DNA of 10,359 nucleotides from an uncultured Opitutia bacterium (GTDB lineage: Bacteria > Verrucomicrobiota > Verrucomicrobiia > Opitutales > UBA953): NCBI GenBank assembly GCA_937874455.1, contig CALNBE010000113.1:1-10359 (forward strand). The letters run 5' to 3'. A program made the translations under genes and the position numbers. The notes under the pieces were generated by a model, which worked only from the letters and a program-made list of their open reading frames with translations, was not told the DNA's origin and did no database searches. Shown one piece after another: positions 1 through 5,976 of the stretch; position 1 is the first letter of the stretch; each line of letters begins with the position of its first letter.

Positions 1-1
1 G

Positions 2-439
2 AACGACGCTGGGCAGGTGACGGGCTGGGCGGAAAATAGTTATGGGAATCGGCGGGGTTTTTTGTGGGCGGAGGAAACTGGGCTGGCGGATTTGGGGACT
101 CTGGGTGGAGCGGAATCGGAAGCGGTGGGGCTGAACCGGCAAGGGCAGGTGGTGGGGCATGCGGACACGGGAGACGGGCGGAAGCAGGTGCCGTTTGTGT
201 GGAGGGCGGATCGGGGGATGGAGGAATTGCGGGTGGCCGGCGGCGCATCGGCAAAGGTTTTTGGGATCAATGACCGCGGGGAAATTTTTGGGGTGACGGA
301 ATTGCCGTCGCGGTGGTGGCGTCGGGCGTGGCGCTGGGCGGGCGAGAAAGTAAGTTTGCCACGAAGCTGGTGGGACGGCATCGCGCAACGCGAAGCGAAA
401 CTGGTGTATTGGCGAATCGCGGTGCCGGAGGAAAATTAG
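2..439 (+). CDS. HAF-repeat extracellular protein, C-terminal part (5' end outside window)
   Basis: The frame is open from base 2, so this is the 3' part of a gene that begins upstream; the first GTG (base 17) is probably internal. The translation has the recurring pattern of HAF-type extracellular repeats: GFLW, then DLGTLGG, then a segment like AVGLNRQGQVVG, repeated as PFVW, a degenerate middle, and VFGINDRGEIFGV. In known families these repeats are about 40 residues long and probably form beta-propeller-like blades in exported proteins of environmental bacteria; their biochemical role is not established. The last 45 or so residues leave the repeat pattern and are rich in Trp and Arg, ending in VPEEN. 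No PEP-CTERM-like sorting tail (short motif, hydrophobic helix, basic end) is present, so this protein is not an obvious substrate for the exosortase encoded further along. The gene converges on the oxidoreductase gene. Confidence 0.72.
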   Translation, partial: NDAGQVTGWAENSYGNRRGFLWAEETGLADLGTLGGAESEAVGLNRQGQVVGHADTGDGRKQVPFVWRADRGMEELRVAGGASAKVFGINDRGEIFGVTELPSRWWRRAWRWAGEKVSLPRSWWDGIAQREAKLVYWRIAVPEEN

Positions 440-464
440 GCGCGGAGGAAAATTTCCTTTGCGC
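440..464. terminator. Palindromic element filling the gap between convergent genes
   Basis: The 25 bases between the two convergent stop codons form one imperfect palindrome. The arms GCGCGGAGGAAA (440-451) and TTTCCTTTGCGC (453-464) pair throughout if two G-U wobbles are allowed, around a single central A; a real RNA loop would open two or three pairs. The left arm holds an exact copy of the word GCGGAGGAAA repeated through the window. There is no run of T after it in either direction, so a role as bidirectional terminator is inferred from position and symmetry only. Confidence 0.4.
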
Positions 465-1868
465 TCAGAGGTCGGCGAGTTCCTCGGCGGGATAGGTCCA
501 TATCTCGGAGAGCGTCGGGTGGTAATGGGGCGCGGTGGCGACTTGCGCCGCGGTCAGGCCGAGGTGGACGGCGAGGGCCATTTCGTGGATCAATTCGGTG
601 GCGTGCGGGCCGACCACGGCGGCGCCGACCAGTTTCCCCTGCGGGTCGGCGAGCAGTTTGACGAAGCCGTGGAGTGCGCCCTCGACCATGCTTTTGCCGT
701 GGTCGTTGAACGGGTAGGTGGCAACGCGGACGGGCAAGTTTTGGGCTTTGGCCTGGGCCTCGGTGAGACCGACTTGGGCGACCTCCGGCTCGGTGAACAC
801 GCCGAAGAGCAGCGCGTGATCGGAGCGGGCTTCGGGCGCGGAGGAAATTTTTCCCAGCAGCCGGGCGGCGTTACGGGCGGCGATTTCTCCCTGCTGGACG
901 GCGAGGTGGACCACGTCGAGCGGCCCGCAGACATCGCCTGCGGCGAAAATGTGGGGCAGCGGCGTTTGCTGGCGCAGGTCGGTCTGGACGCGACCGGAAG
1001 GCGCGAGCAGCCCGATTTCCTCTGCGCCCAGGCCGGCGGTGGCGGGGAGGCGCCCGGTGGCGACGAGCAATTGCTCTGCGGTGGCGGTGCGTTCGCCGTG
1101 CCCGGAGTGGTCGTAGCGGACGGCGAAGGTGCCGTTTTCCTTGGCGACGGAGAGCAGCCGGGTGTCGGTGTGCAGGGTGATGCCGCGCTCGCGACTGGCG
1201 TTTTCGACCACGGCGGCGACATCGGCGTCGCAGCCCCGCAGCACTTGGGGTGAGCGCTGAATGACGGTGACCTGGGTCCCGATGCCCTCGAAGAAGTGGG
1301 CCAGCTCTAGGGCGATGGCCCCGCCGCCCAGCACGATGAGTGAGGCGGGGATTTTTTCTGGAACTTTCAGCACGTCGTCACTGGTCCAGTAGCCGCTGTT
1401 GGCGAGGCCGGGCAGGTCGGGAATCTGGATGCGGGAGCCGGCGGCGATGAGGGCGGTGCGGAAGGTGATTTCCTCTGCGCCCCCGTCGCGCAGGGCGACG
1501 GCGAGGGTTTTCTCGGAGGAAAAACGGGCGGTGCCGCGAAGCAGGGTGAATTTGCCGGAGGAAAGTTGCGTTTGGCGGTAGCCCGCGAAGTCGGCGATGA
1601 GGAAATCGCGCCGTTTTTTCAACTGTTCGGTGGAAATGCCGGAGTAGCTCCCGTTGATGGCGAAGTTGGCGCAATGGCGCAAAGTGCGGGCGCGGTTGGC
1701 GGTGGCGATGAGGGTTTTGGACGGCATGCAACCGCGGAGGATGCAGAGCCCGCCCAGCTCGTCCGCCCCGTCAATTACTGCGGTGGAGAGCCCGAGGGCG
1801 GTGGCGGTGCGGGCGGCGGCGTAACCGGCGCTGCCGCCGCCGAGGACGACGAAATCGAAGGTGCGCAT
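465..1868 (-). CDS. FAD-dependent disulfide oxidoreductase (dihydrolipoamide dehydrogenase / mercuric reductase-like)
   Basis: This is a 467-residue class I pyridine nucleotide-disulfide oxidoreductase, the usual length for the family. The N-terminal FAD Rossmann motif GGGSAG is at residues 10-15. The redox-active disulfide motif GGLCILRGCMPSK gives Cys42 and Cys47. A second dinucleotide fold for NAD(P)H contains LGGGAIALELA, with Ala where the third glycine usually sits. ATGR and the second FAD motif (FAAGDVCG) follow. The C-terminal dimer interface ends with HYHPTLSE, giving the catalytic His450/Glu455 pair. All residues for electron transfer from NAD(P)H through FAD to a disulfide-type substrate are therefore present. 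There is no heavy-metal-binding N-terminal domain and no neighbouring E1/E2 dehydrogenase gene, so the substrate is unknown; lipoamide is only one option. The frame stays open to an ATG at 1985, but the extra 39 residues are Pro/Arg-rich and unlike the family. The start at 1868, immediately before the FAD motif, is preferred, although no good Shine-Dalgarno precedes it. Confidence 0.93.
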   Translation of the reverse strand: MRTFDFVVLGGGSAGYAAARTATALGLSTAVIDGADELGGLCILRGCMPSKTLIATANRARTLRHCANFAINGSYSGISTEQLKKRRDFLIADFAGYRQTQLSSGKFTLLRGTARFSSEKTLAVALRDGGAEEITFRTALIAAGSRIQIPDLPGLANSGYWTSDDVLKVPEKIPASLIVLGGGAIALELAHFFEGIGTQVTVIQRSPQVLRGCDADVAAVVENASRERGITLHTDTRLLSVAKENGTFAVRYDHSGHGERTATAEQLLVATGRLPATAGLGAEEIGLLAPSGRVQTDLRQQTPLPHIFAAGDVCGPLDVVHLAVQQGEIAARNAARLLGKISSAPEARSDHALLFGVFTEPEVAQVGLTEAQAKAQNLPVRVATYPFNDHGKSMVEGALHGFVKLLADPQGKLVGAAVVGPHATELIHEMALAVHLGLTAAQVATAPHYHPTLSEIWTYPAEELADL

Positions 1869-1993
1869 GCGGTTTCGATGCCGGAGGAAGGAAGGCGAGT
1901 CAAGCCGGGCGGGGGGGGCTTCGGGCTTGAGCAGTTGGCGCGGAGGAACAAGTTGCGGAGAACTTTTGTTTTTTGTCTCTCCCATAATCTATC
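1869..1993. promoter_or_regulatory. Divergent intergenic region with a G8 tract
   Basis: These 125 bases separate the divergent starts of the oxidoreductase (leftward) and the SGNH hydrolase (rightward), so promoters for both are expected here. A minus-strand TTGACT (plus 1898-1903) resembles a -35 box, but no good -10 box follows at 17 bases. On the plus strand CATAAT (1983-1988) resembles a -10 box but lies only 5 bases before the ATG and lacks a well-placed -35 partner. A run of eight G is at 1911-1918. The promoter calls are tentative. Confidence 0.25.
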
Positions 1994-2722
1994 ATGAAAC
2001 TACGTTTACTGACATCTTTGTTGCTTCTGGCCGGACTGACGGCCGGTTCTCTGCAAGCGGCGGACGGCCCGCGCTCCACGCAAGCCTGCCTCCAACCGGG
2101 CAAGGAAAATCGCCACGCGATGCTGACCGAGCGGGCCAAGGCCGGCGGTTTCGACATCATGTTCATCGGCGACTCGATCACCGAGTTTTGGGAAAACGGA
2201 AAGAACAACGAGTCGTGGAAGGCGAAGTTGGAGCCGATGAAGGCCGCGCGTTTCGGCATCAGCGGCGACCGGACTGAGCATGTGCTGTTTCGCGTGCAGA
2301 ACGGCTTGTTTGAAGGGAAGTCGAAGCCGAAGCTGGTGGTGCTGATGATTGGCACCAACAACACCGGGCAAAAGGCGGCAAGCGATTCCCCCGAGGACAT
2401 CCAGGCCGGGGTGCAGGCGATCATCAAGGCGATCCATAAGGAGCGCTCGCAAGCGAAGATTCTGCTGCTGGCGATTTTCCCCCGCGACGCCAAGCCGGAC
2501 GGCAAGTTCCGCAAAAACAACGACGCGGCGAACGTGTTGCTGAAAGAGCTGGCGGACGGGAAGAAAGTTTTCTTTGCGGACATCAACCAGGCGTTTCTGA
2601 CCAAGGACGGTGTGCTGGAGAAAAGCGTGATGCCGGATCTGTTGCATCCGAACGCGCACGGCTATGATCTGTGGGTGGACGCGGTGATTCCGGAAATCAA
2701 CAAGGTGATGAAAAAACGCTAA
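1994..2722 (+). CDS. Secreted SGNH/GDSL-family hydrolase
   Basis: This 242-residue protein has a signal peptide (MKLR, a hydrophobic stretch, then LQAA with likely cleavage near residue 22-23). The mature part carries the four SGNH blocks. Block I is FIGDSITEFW, with nucleophile Ser61. Block II is GISGDRTEHVLFR, with oxyanion-hole Gly91. Block III is MIGTNN, with Gly120 and Asn122. Block V is DLLHPNAHGY, with catalytic Asp215 and His218. The order and spacing resemble the group related to the platelet-activating-factor acetylhydrolase gamma subunit. Members remove acyl groups, often acetyl esters from carbohydrates, outside the cytoplasm. Substrate cannot be read from the sequence, but the next gene is a secreted glycoside hydrolase, which makes deacetylation of a plant or algal polysaccharide a reasonable guess. 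The ATG at 1994 is chosen because the signal peptide starts there; no clear Shine-Dalgarno precedes it. An intrinsic terminator follows, so the two hydrolase genes are probably separate transcripts. Confidence 0.91.
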   Translation: MKLRLLTSLLLLAGLTAGSLQAADGPRSTQACLQPGKENRHAMLTERAKAGGFDIMFIGDSITEFWENGKNNESWKAKLEPMKAARFGISGDRTEHVLFRVQNGLFEGKSKPKLVVLMIGTNNTGQKAASDSPEDIQAGVQAIIKAIHKERSQAKILLLAIFPRDAKPDGKFRKNNDAANVLLKELADGKKVFFADINQAFLTKDGVLEKSVMPDLLHPNAHGYDLWVDAVIPEINKVMKKR

Positions 2723-2740
2723 GCGGAGGAAATTTTCCTC
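2723..2740 (+). repeat. Copy of the GCGGAGGAAA word with inverted partner
   Basis: This element begins directly after the TAA stop of the SGNH hydrolase. The exact word GCGGAGGAAA is at 2723-2732. Its inner part GAGGAAA (2726-2732) is mirrored by TTTCCTC (2734-2740) around one T, giving a 7-bp palindrome. It closely resembles the element at 440-464, which also abuts a stop codon. Confidence 0.6.
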
Positions 2741-2746
2741 GGAAAC

Positions 2747-2772
2747 CGCGGGAGGAAGCTCCCGCGTTTTTT
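2747..2772 (+). terminator. Intrinsic (rho-independent) terminator after the SGNH hydrolase
   Basis: A perfect 8-bp stem CGCGGGAG (2747-2754) and CTCCCGCG (2759-2766) encloses the four-base loop GAAG and is followed directly by six T (2767-2772). It lies 24 bases after the stop codon of the SGNH hydrolase and is oriented to end that transcript. Confidence 0.9.
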
Positions 2773-2825
2773 GTGTCCCGACGGGATGGCTCATGTTGCG
2801 GAACAAGCGTTCGATGCAGGTGTTT

Positions 2826-2830
2826 AGGTG
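2826..2830 (+). promoter_or_regulatory. Weak ribosome binding site selecting the GH2 start
   Basis: AGGTG lies 7 bases before the ATG at 2838. It is the best site near any of the in-frame ATGs (2793, 2814, 2838). The protein from 2838 starts directly with a normal signal peptide, so this start is preferred. Confidence 0.4.
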
Positions 2831-2837
2831 CTTTGTT

Positions 2838-4652
2838 ATGCAGGCAAAACTACTCCTACTCCTCCCGTTGCTCCTGCTCGGTCCCCCTGTTTTTGCAGAG
2901 TGGAAGCCAGCTGGCGAAAAAATCAAAACCTCTTGGGCTGCGCAGCTTGACCCGCAAAACGTGCTATCCGAATACCCCCGCCCGATCATGGAGCGCGAGC
3001 AATGGTGCAATCTGAACGGCTTGTGGGATTACGCGATCCGGTCGCGGGACGCGGCTGAGCCGGAGAATTTCGACGGGGAAATTCTCGTTCCCTTCGCGGT
3101 GGAATCGAGCCTTTCCGGTGTGCAGAAGGACGTGGGGAGGGAAAGGGAATTGTGGTATCGGCGGACTTTTTTGGTGCCGGAGGAATGGCGGGGGAAAAAC
3201 GTGCTGCTGCACTTTGGCGCGGTGGACTGGCGGACGGAGGTGTTTGTCAACGACGTGAAAGTCGGCGGGCACACCGGGGGCTACGCACCCTTTTCCTTCG
3301 ATATCACGCCCTATTTGCGGAGGACGGGAGCGGAAAAGTTGGTGGTCAAGGTGTGGGACCCGACCAGCGACGGTTTTCAGCCACGGGGGAAACAGGTCAA
3401 AAATCCCCACGGCATTTGGTACACGCCCGTCACCGGCATCTGGCAAACGGTCTGGCTGGAGCCGGTCAACGCGACGCATCTGGAACAGGTCGTGGCGACT
3501 GCGGACATTGACCGGGGGGTGCTGAAAGTGGACACTGCGGTGCGAAACGCGGCAATCGGCGATGTGGTCGAAGTAATTTTGCGGGAGGGCGAAAGAGAGG
3601 TTTCCTCCGCGAAAGTTGCCGTTGGGCAAACCGCTGGTTTGACGGTGCCGCAGCCGAAACTCTGGTCGCCAGATGCGCCTTTTCTCTACGGCTTGGAAGT
3701 GAAGTTGCGCCGCTCCGGAGCGGAATTGGATGCGGTGCAGAGCTATGCGGCGATGCGGAAGATTTCCTCCCGGAAGGATCGCGACGGCTTTGTGCGCTTC
3801 CAGCTGAACAACCGGGACATTTTCCATTTTGGCCCGCTGGACCAAGGTTGGTGGCCGGACGGATTGTACACCGCGCCGACCGACGAGGCGTTGCGCTTCG
3901 ACATCGAGAAAACGAAGGAACTCGGCTATAACATGATCCGCAAGCACGTGAAAACCGAGCCCGCCCGCTGGTACACGCATTGCGACCGCCTCGGCATCCT
4001 CGTCTGGCAGGACATGCCCAATGGCGATGTCTCGCCGCACTGGGAAATGCACCGTTACTACGACGGGCCGGACAAGGTGCGCAGTGCGGAGTCGGAGGAA
4101 AATTTCCGCCGCGAGTGGAGGGAAATCATGGACGCCCTAAAACCCTACCCGAGCATCGTGGTATGGGTGCCGTTCAACGAGGCGTGGGGCCAGTTCAAAA
4201 CAGTGGAAATCACGGAATGGACCAAGCGGCACGATCCCTCCCGGCTGGTTTCCTCCGCGAGCGGCGGCAATCATTACCGCACTGGCGACGTGTTGGATTT
4301 TCATAAGTACCCCGCGCCGGAGTTGATGATGCTCGACACTGAGCGGGTCACGGTGGTCGGCGAATACGGCGGCATCGGGTTGCCCTTGAAGGACCACCTC
4401 TGGCAGACCGACAAAAACTGGGGCTATGTGCAGTTCAAGGACGCCAAGGCCGTCACCGACGAATATGTGAAATACGGCGAAATGCTGCTCGGGCTGGTCG
4501 GCAAAGGAATTTCCGGTGCGGTTTACACCCAGACCACCGATGTGGAAGGCGAAGTGAACGGCCTGCTGACCTATGACCGCAAGGTGCTCAAGGTGGAGGC
4601 GGGTCGGCTGCGAGAGATCAACCAGAACGTCATCCGGTCGCTGGACAAATAG
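2838..4652 (+). CDS. Secreted glycoside hydrolase family 2 enzyme
   Basis: From the ATG at 2838 the protein has 604 residues. Residues 1-20 form a signal peptide (MQAK, a Leu-rich core, cleavage after VFA). The N-terminal sugar-binding jelly-roll domain covers roughly residues 40-210, with family-typical segments NLNGLWDY, WYRRTF and GIWQTVWLEPV. An immunoglobulin-like domain lies near 215-310, and a TIM barrel fills the rest. The barrel contains IRKHVKTEP and LVWQDMPNGD, then WVPFNEAWGQF with acid/base Glu448, and VVGEYGG with nucleophile Glu509. Both residues of the retaining mechanism are present, so the enzyme should be active outside the cytoplasm on beta-linked sugars. Family 2 includes beta-galactosidases, beta-glucuronidases and beta-mannosidases, and the specificity cannot be decided here. 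The gene is complete. It is preceded by the terminator of the SGNH hydrolase, so it probably has its own promoter. Confidence 0.95.
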   Translation: MQAKLLLLLPLLLLGPPVFAEWKPAGEKIKTSWAAQLDPQNVLSEYPRPIMEREQWCNLNGLWDYAIRSRDAAEPENFDGEILVPFAVESSLSGVQKDVGRERELWYRRTFLVPEEWRGKNVLLHFGAVDWRTEVFVNDVKVGGHTGGYAPFSFDITPYLRRTGAEKLVVKVWDPTSDGFQPRGKQVKNPHGIWYTPVTGIWQTVWLEPVNATHLEQVVATADIDRGVLKVDTAVRNAAIGDVVEVILREGEREVSSAKVAVGQTAGLTVPQPKLWSPDAPFLYGLEVKLRRSGAELDAVQSYAAMRKISSRKDRDGFVRFQLNNRDIFHFGPLDQGWWPDGLYTAPTDEALRFDIEKTKELGYNMIRKHVKTEPARWYTHCDRLGILVWQDMPNGDVSPHWEMHRYYDGPDKVRSAESEENFRREWREIMDALKPYPSIVVWVPFNEAWGQFKTVEITEWTKRHDPSRLVSSASGGNHYRTGDVLDFHKYPAPELMMLDTERVTVVGEYGGIGLPLKDHLWQTDKNWGYVQFKDAKAVTDEYVKYGEMLLGLVGKGISGAVYTQTTDVEGEVNGLLTYDRKVLKVEAGRLREINQNVIRSLDK

Positions 4653-4706
4653 CAGGGCCAATTTCCTGGCGATTTTCAACGGGTTGCGGGAAGGGGCCGT
4701 TTTTAT

Positions 4707-4731
4707 GAAAAAGCCGCTGTTTAAGCGGCTT
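4707..4731 (-). terminator. Hairpin, probably the original tRNA-Gly terminator
   Basis: A perfect 8-bp stem AAGCCGCT (4711-4718) and AGCGGCTT (4724-4731) encloses the loop GTTTA. Read on the minus strand it is followed by T residues (plus-strand A run 4708-4712, partly inside the stem), as in an intrinsic terminator. On that strand it comes directly after the truncated tRNA-Gly 3' end at 4726-4760. The sequence therefore looks like the old downstream flank of the tRNA gene, now separated from the intact gene by about 1 kb. The plus-strand reading has no T run, so it is a poor terminator for the GH2 gene. Confidence 0.6.
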
Positions 4732-4760
4732 AAAGTGGTGCGGGTAAGAGGGACGAACCC
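4726..4760 (-). repeat. attL-like remnant: truncated 3' end of tRNA-Gly
   Basis: These 35 bases match 5703-5738. The first 21 (from CGGCTTAAAG to GGGTA) are identical, followed by GAGGGA and CGAACCC with one extra base and two missing bases. They correspond to the T arm, the 3' acceptor strand, CCA and ten bases beyond CCA of the tRNA-Gly gene, on the minus strand. Similarity stops inside the T stem, so this is not a complete second tRNA. It reads as the displaced target half left by site-specific integration into the tRNA 3' end, since decayed by small indels. Confidence 0.75.
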
Positions 4761-4906
4761 ACGCAAAGACCGCGATAAACGCTAGGCTTGGCGGCTTTTT
4801 GGCATGTGGCAGTTCATGTGGCGGTTGAAAATGAAGCGACGGACTGAATTGGAGCGCATCCCTGGTCCGTCGGTTTTGGTTGCTAAGCTGCCTCCGCCAA
4901 GCATTT

Positions 4907-4911
4907 GGTGA
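4907..4911 (+). promoter_or_regulatory. Possible ribosome binding site of the GYF-domain gene
   Basis: GGTGA lies 4 bases before the ATG at 4916. The spacing is short and the match partial. The ATG start is nevertheless preferred over the in-frame TTG at 4880, because the GYF_2 fold normally begins with a short strand such as LYLYLNGKQ. Confidence 0.35.
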
Positions 4912-4915
4912 CCAC

Positions 4916-5452
4916 ATGCTCTACCTTTACCTCAACGGAAAACAAGCGGGGCCATACAGCTCCGCCCAGATCAACGAAATGCTCATAGCGGGAACAGTGA
5001 CTCCGCAGACGCCCGCCTGCACCGACGGGGCGACGGAATGGAGCACGGTGCAGGCCATGCTTGCGCTTGCCCACACTGGCAGCGTTGCGCTTCCTCCGGC
5101 GATTGCTCCCGCCACCAAAAAGAACGGGGCGATGCTCGGCAGTGTCGCATGCTTCGTTGCCGGAATCTTCCTTGTCGGCATCCCGATTCCTTTCACGTGT
5201 TTTCTTTATGGTCCGCTCCTCACCATTTCGCTGATACTCGCCATCGTCGCCATCGCGCAGGGTCAGGTGGGCGGCGGCGTCGCGCTCATTTTCGCAAACC
5301 TCTTAATGCCCCCCGTTGTGGGGGTAATTGCAATGGCAATTATGGGCGGCGGATTTTCCGGCATGATGGGGGAAAGCATGCGACAGTTTGAGCAACAGCA
5401 GGCGGAGGAACAGCGACGGCTGGAGCAGCGGCAGGCGGAAGATGCTCCGTAA
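4916..5452 (+). CDS. GYF-domain (DUF4339-like) membrane protein, cargo of the small element
   Basis: This 178-residue protein has a GYF_2-like N-terminal domain (residues 1-50): YLNGKQAGPYSSAQINEML, with the Gly12-Pro13-Tyr14 core, and a later Trp42 in the usual DGATEWSTV context. Such domains in bacteria are thought to bind Pro-rich peptides and are usually fused to membrane segments. After a Pro/Ala-rich linker (59-67) come three hydrophobic stretches at about 71-93, 96-117 and 119-143, likely membrane spans. A polar tail rich in Gln, Glu and Arg (152-178) may form a short helix or coiled coil. Function is unknown. It is the only convincing gene between the tRNA-Gly repeats, so it is the presumed cargo. 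Chromosomal GYF-domain membrane proteins are common in this kind of bacterium, so it could also be a passenger captured from a host genome. Confidence 0.75.
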   Translation: MLYLYLNGKQAGPYSSAQINEMLIAGTVTPQTPACTDGATEWSTVQAMLALAHTGSVALPPAIAPATKKNGAMLGSVACFVAGIFLVGIPIPFTCFLYGPLLTISLILAIVAIAQGQVGGGVALIFANLLMPPVVGVIAMAIMGGGFSGMMGESMRQFEQQQAEEQRRLEQRQAEDAP

Positions 5453-5463
5453 TTATTTCTCCA

Positions 5464-5601
5464 TTACCGCTGCTCACTTCGAGCGGCTTTTTGTGCCCTG
5501 TCCTCGCGCTGTTCCAGCTTGGTCGCGTATTCCTCCAGCGCGTCGTAATCGCGCAGCAACAGGCGGCGAGTGGCGGTTGGGGCGTGGCAAAAGGTGGGCA
5601 T
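5464..5601 (-). CDS. Possible small protein or gene remnant (45 aa)
   Basis: On the minus strand an ATG at 5601 opens a 45-codon frame ending in TAA at 5464. The product starts MPTFCHAPTATRR and continues as a charged, helix-like segment (LLLRDYDALEEYATKLEQR, then a Lys/Arg/Glu/Gln-rich end). The C-terminal two thirds look like real protein; the first dozen residues do not. A stop lies eight codons upstream of the ATG in the same frame. It may be the 3' end of a gene lost by deletion, possibly from a once larger element, or a small independent gene. It matches no family that I recognise. It converges on the GYF-domain gene with an 11-base gap. Confidence 0.3.
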   Translation of the reverse strand: MPTFCHAPTATRRLLLRDYDALEEYATKLEQREDRAQKAARSEQR

Positions 5602-5660
5602 TATGTGGGCAAGGTATAGGCGTCACCTTGCGAGGGAGTCCGCGCTTTCGTTTGTTTATG

Positions 5661-5694
5661 CGGCCTGAGGGGCGTTTCTCAACAACTTAGGCCG
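5661..5694. other. Hairpin beside the right tRNA-Gly repeat
   Basis: CGGCCTGAG (5661-5669) pairs with CTTAGGCCG (5686-5694) across a 16-base loop. In a plus-strand transcript the one unmatched position is a G-U wobble; in a minus-strand transcript it is an A-C mismatch. It begins 18 bases beyond the CCA end of the tRNA on the minus strand. No T run follows on either strand. It could serve as a replacement processing or termination structure for the tRNA, or be part of the recombination site. Confidence 0.3.
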
Positions 5695-5702
5695 ACCTAT
5701 CT

Positions 5703-5738
5703 CGGCTTAAAGTGGTGCGGGTAGAGGGAGTCGAACCC
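5703..5738 (-). repeat. attR-like copy: 3' end of the intact tRNA-Gly plus ten flanking bases
   Basis: This 36-base segment is the partner of 4726-4760. It includes ten bases downstream of the tRNA CCA end (CTTTAAGCCG on the minus strand) and the T-arm and acceptor 3' strand. Because identity extends beyond the tRNA itself, the repeat fits a recombination core better than a simple tandem tRNA duplication. Confidence 0.72.
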
Positions 5739-5786
5739 TCCTCTCATGCTTGGGAAGCACGCATAATACCGATATACTATACCCGC
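5713..5786 (-). tRNA. tRNA-Gly (anticodon CCC)
   Basis: The minus strand folds as a complete 74-base tRNA with encoded CCA. The acceptor stem is GCGGGTA with TACCCGC, followed by discriminator A and CCA. The D arm starts GTAT with the invariant GG in its loop. The anticodon stem is CGTGC with GCATG around the loop TTCCCAA, placing anticodon CCC at plus 5752-5754. A four-base variable loop follows, then the T arm GAGGG-TTCGACT-CCCTC. The overall pattern resembles bacterial tRNA-Gly of the UCC/CCC type, which reads GGN/GGG glycine codons. The 3' end coincides with the repeat that marks the small integrated element. Confidence 0.95.
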
Positions 5787-5976
5787 GTTGGATGGCCGGG
5801 AGGAAGTCCGGCGTTGGATGAGGGCGCGGAAGCTAGGCGCTGCGCGGGACGGGACAAGTCGAAAAATACAGGATGTGCAGGAAATGGGGGAGGACCCTGC
5901 CCGCAAGCCGGATTATGACGCGGAGGTCGGTGCATTTTGCTGGTTTATTTGGCGGGAGGTTCTAACAACGGGCGCC

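Larger units (their letters stand above)
4726..5738. mobile_element. Small integrated element between tRNA-Gly 3'-end repeats
   Basis: About 940 bases of unique DNA lie between the two copies of the tRNA-Gly 3' end. The known pattern for tRNA-targeting tyrosine recombinases is that the incoming element restores the tRNA and displaces its old 3' end; here the right copy is part of the intact tRNA and the left copy is the displaced, decayed one. The insert holds one plausible gene (4916-5452) and a doubtful small ORF (5464-5601). No integrase, excisionase or relaxase is present. It may be a deleted remnant of a larger island or a non-autonomous element moved by an integrase encoded elsewhere. 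The repeat structure is seen; the element interpretation is inferred. Confidence 0.6.

Noticed and set aside
459..1253. Long plus-strand open frame (264 codons) opposite the oxidoreductase gene
   Set aside because: Its product is Gly/Val-rich low-complexity sequence without motifs, whereas the opposite strand encodes all family motifs of a flavoprotein oxidoreductase. It is a mirror of high-GC codon usage.
1869..1985. Longer N-terminus for the oxidoreductase, starting at the ATG at 1985
   Set aside because: The 39 extra residues are Pro/Arg-rich, include the G8 tract and have no counterpart in the family; the FAD motif follows the ATG at 1868 directly.
4726..4760. A second, complete tRNA-Gly gene in tandem
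   Set aside because: Only the T arm and acceptor 3' strand are present, with indels; there is no anticodon arm or D arm, and identity continues past the CCA end.
4630..4917. Minus-strand open frame across the left tRNA remnant, and a similar one at 5697-5906
   Set aside because: Both translate the tRNA 3' end (sharing a PHHFKP-like peptide), so they are by-products of the repeat.
5788..5976. N-terminal extension of the first ABC ATPase, or a small gene after the tRNA
   Set aside because: The frame is open but the residues look random and begin next to the tRNA. Family proteins start just before LLAVEDLRV. Apart from a 10-base direct repeat (GCGTTGGATG at 5785 and 5811) I see nothing in this stretch.
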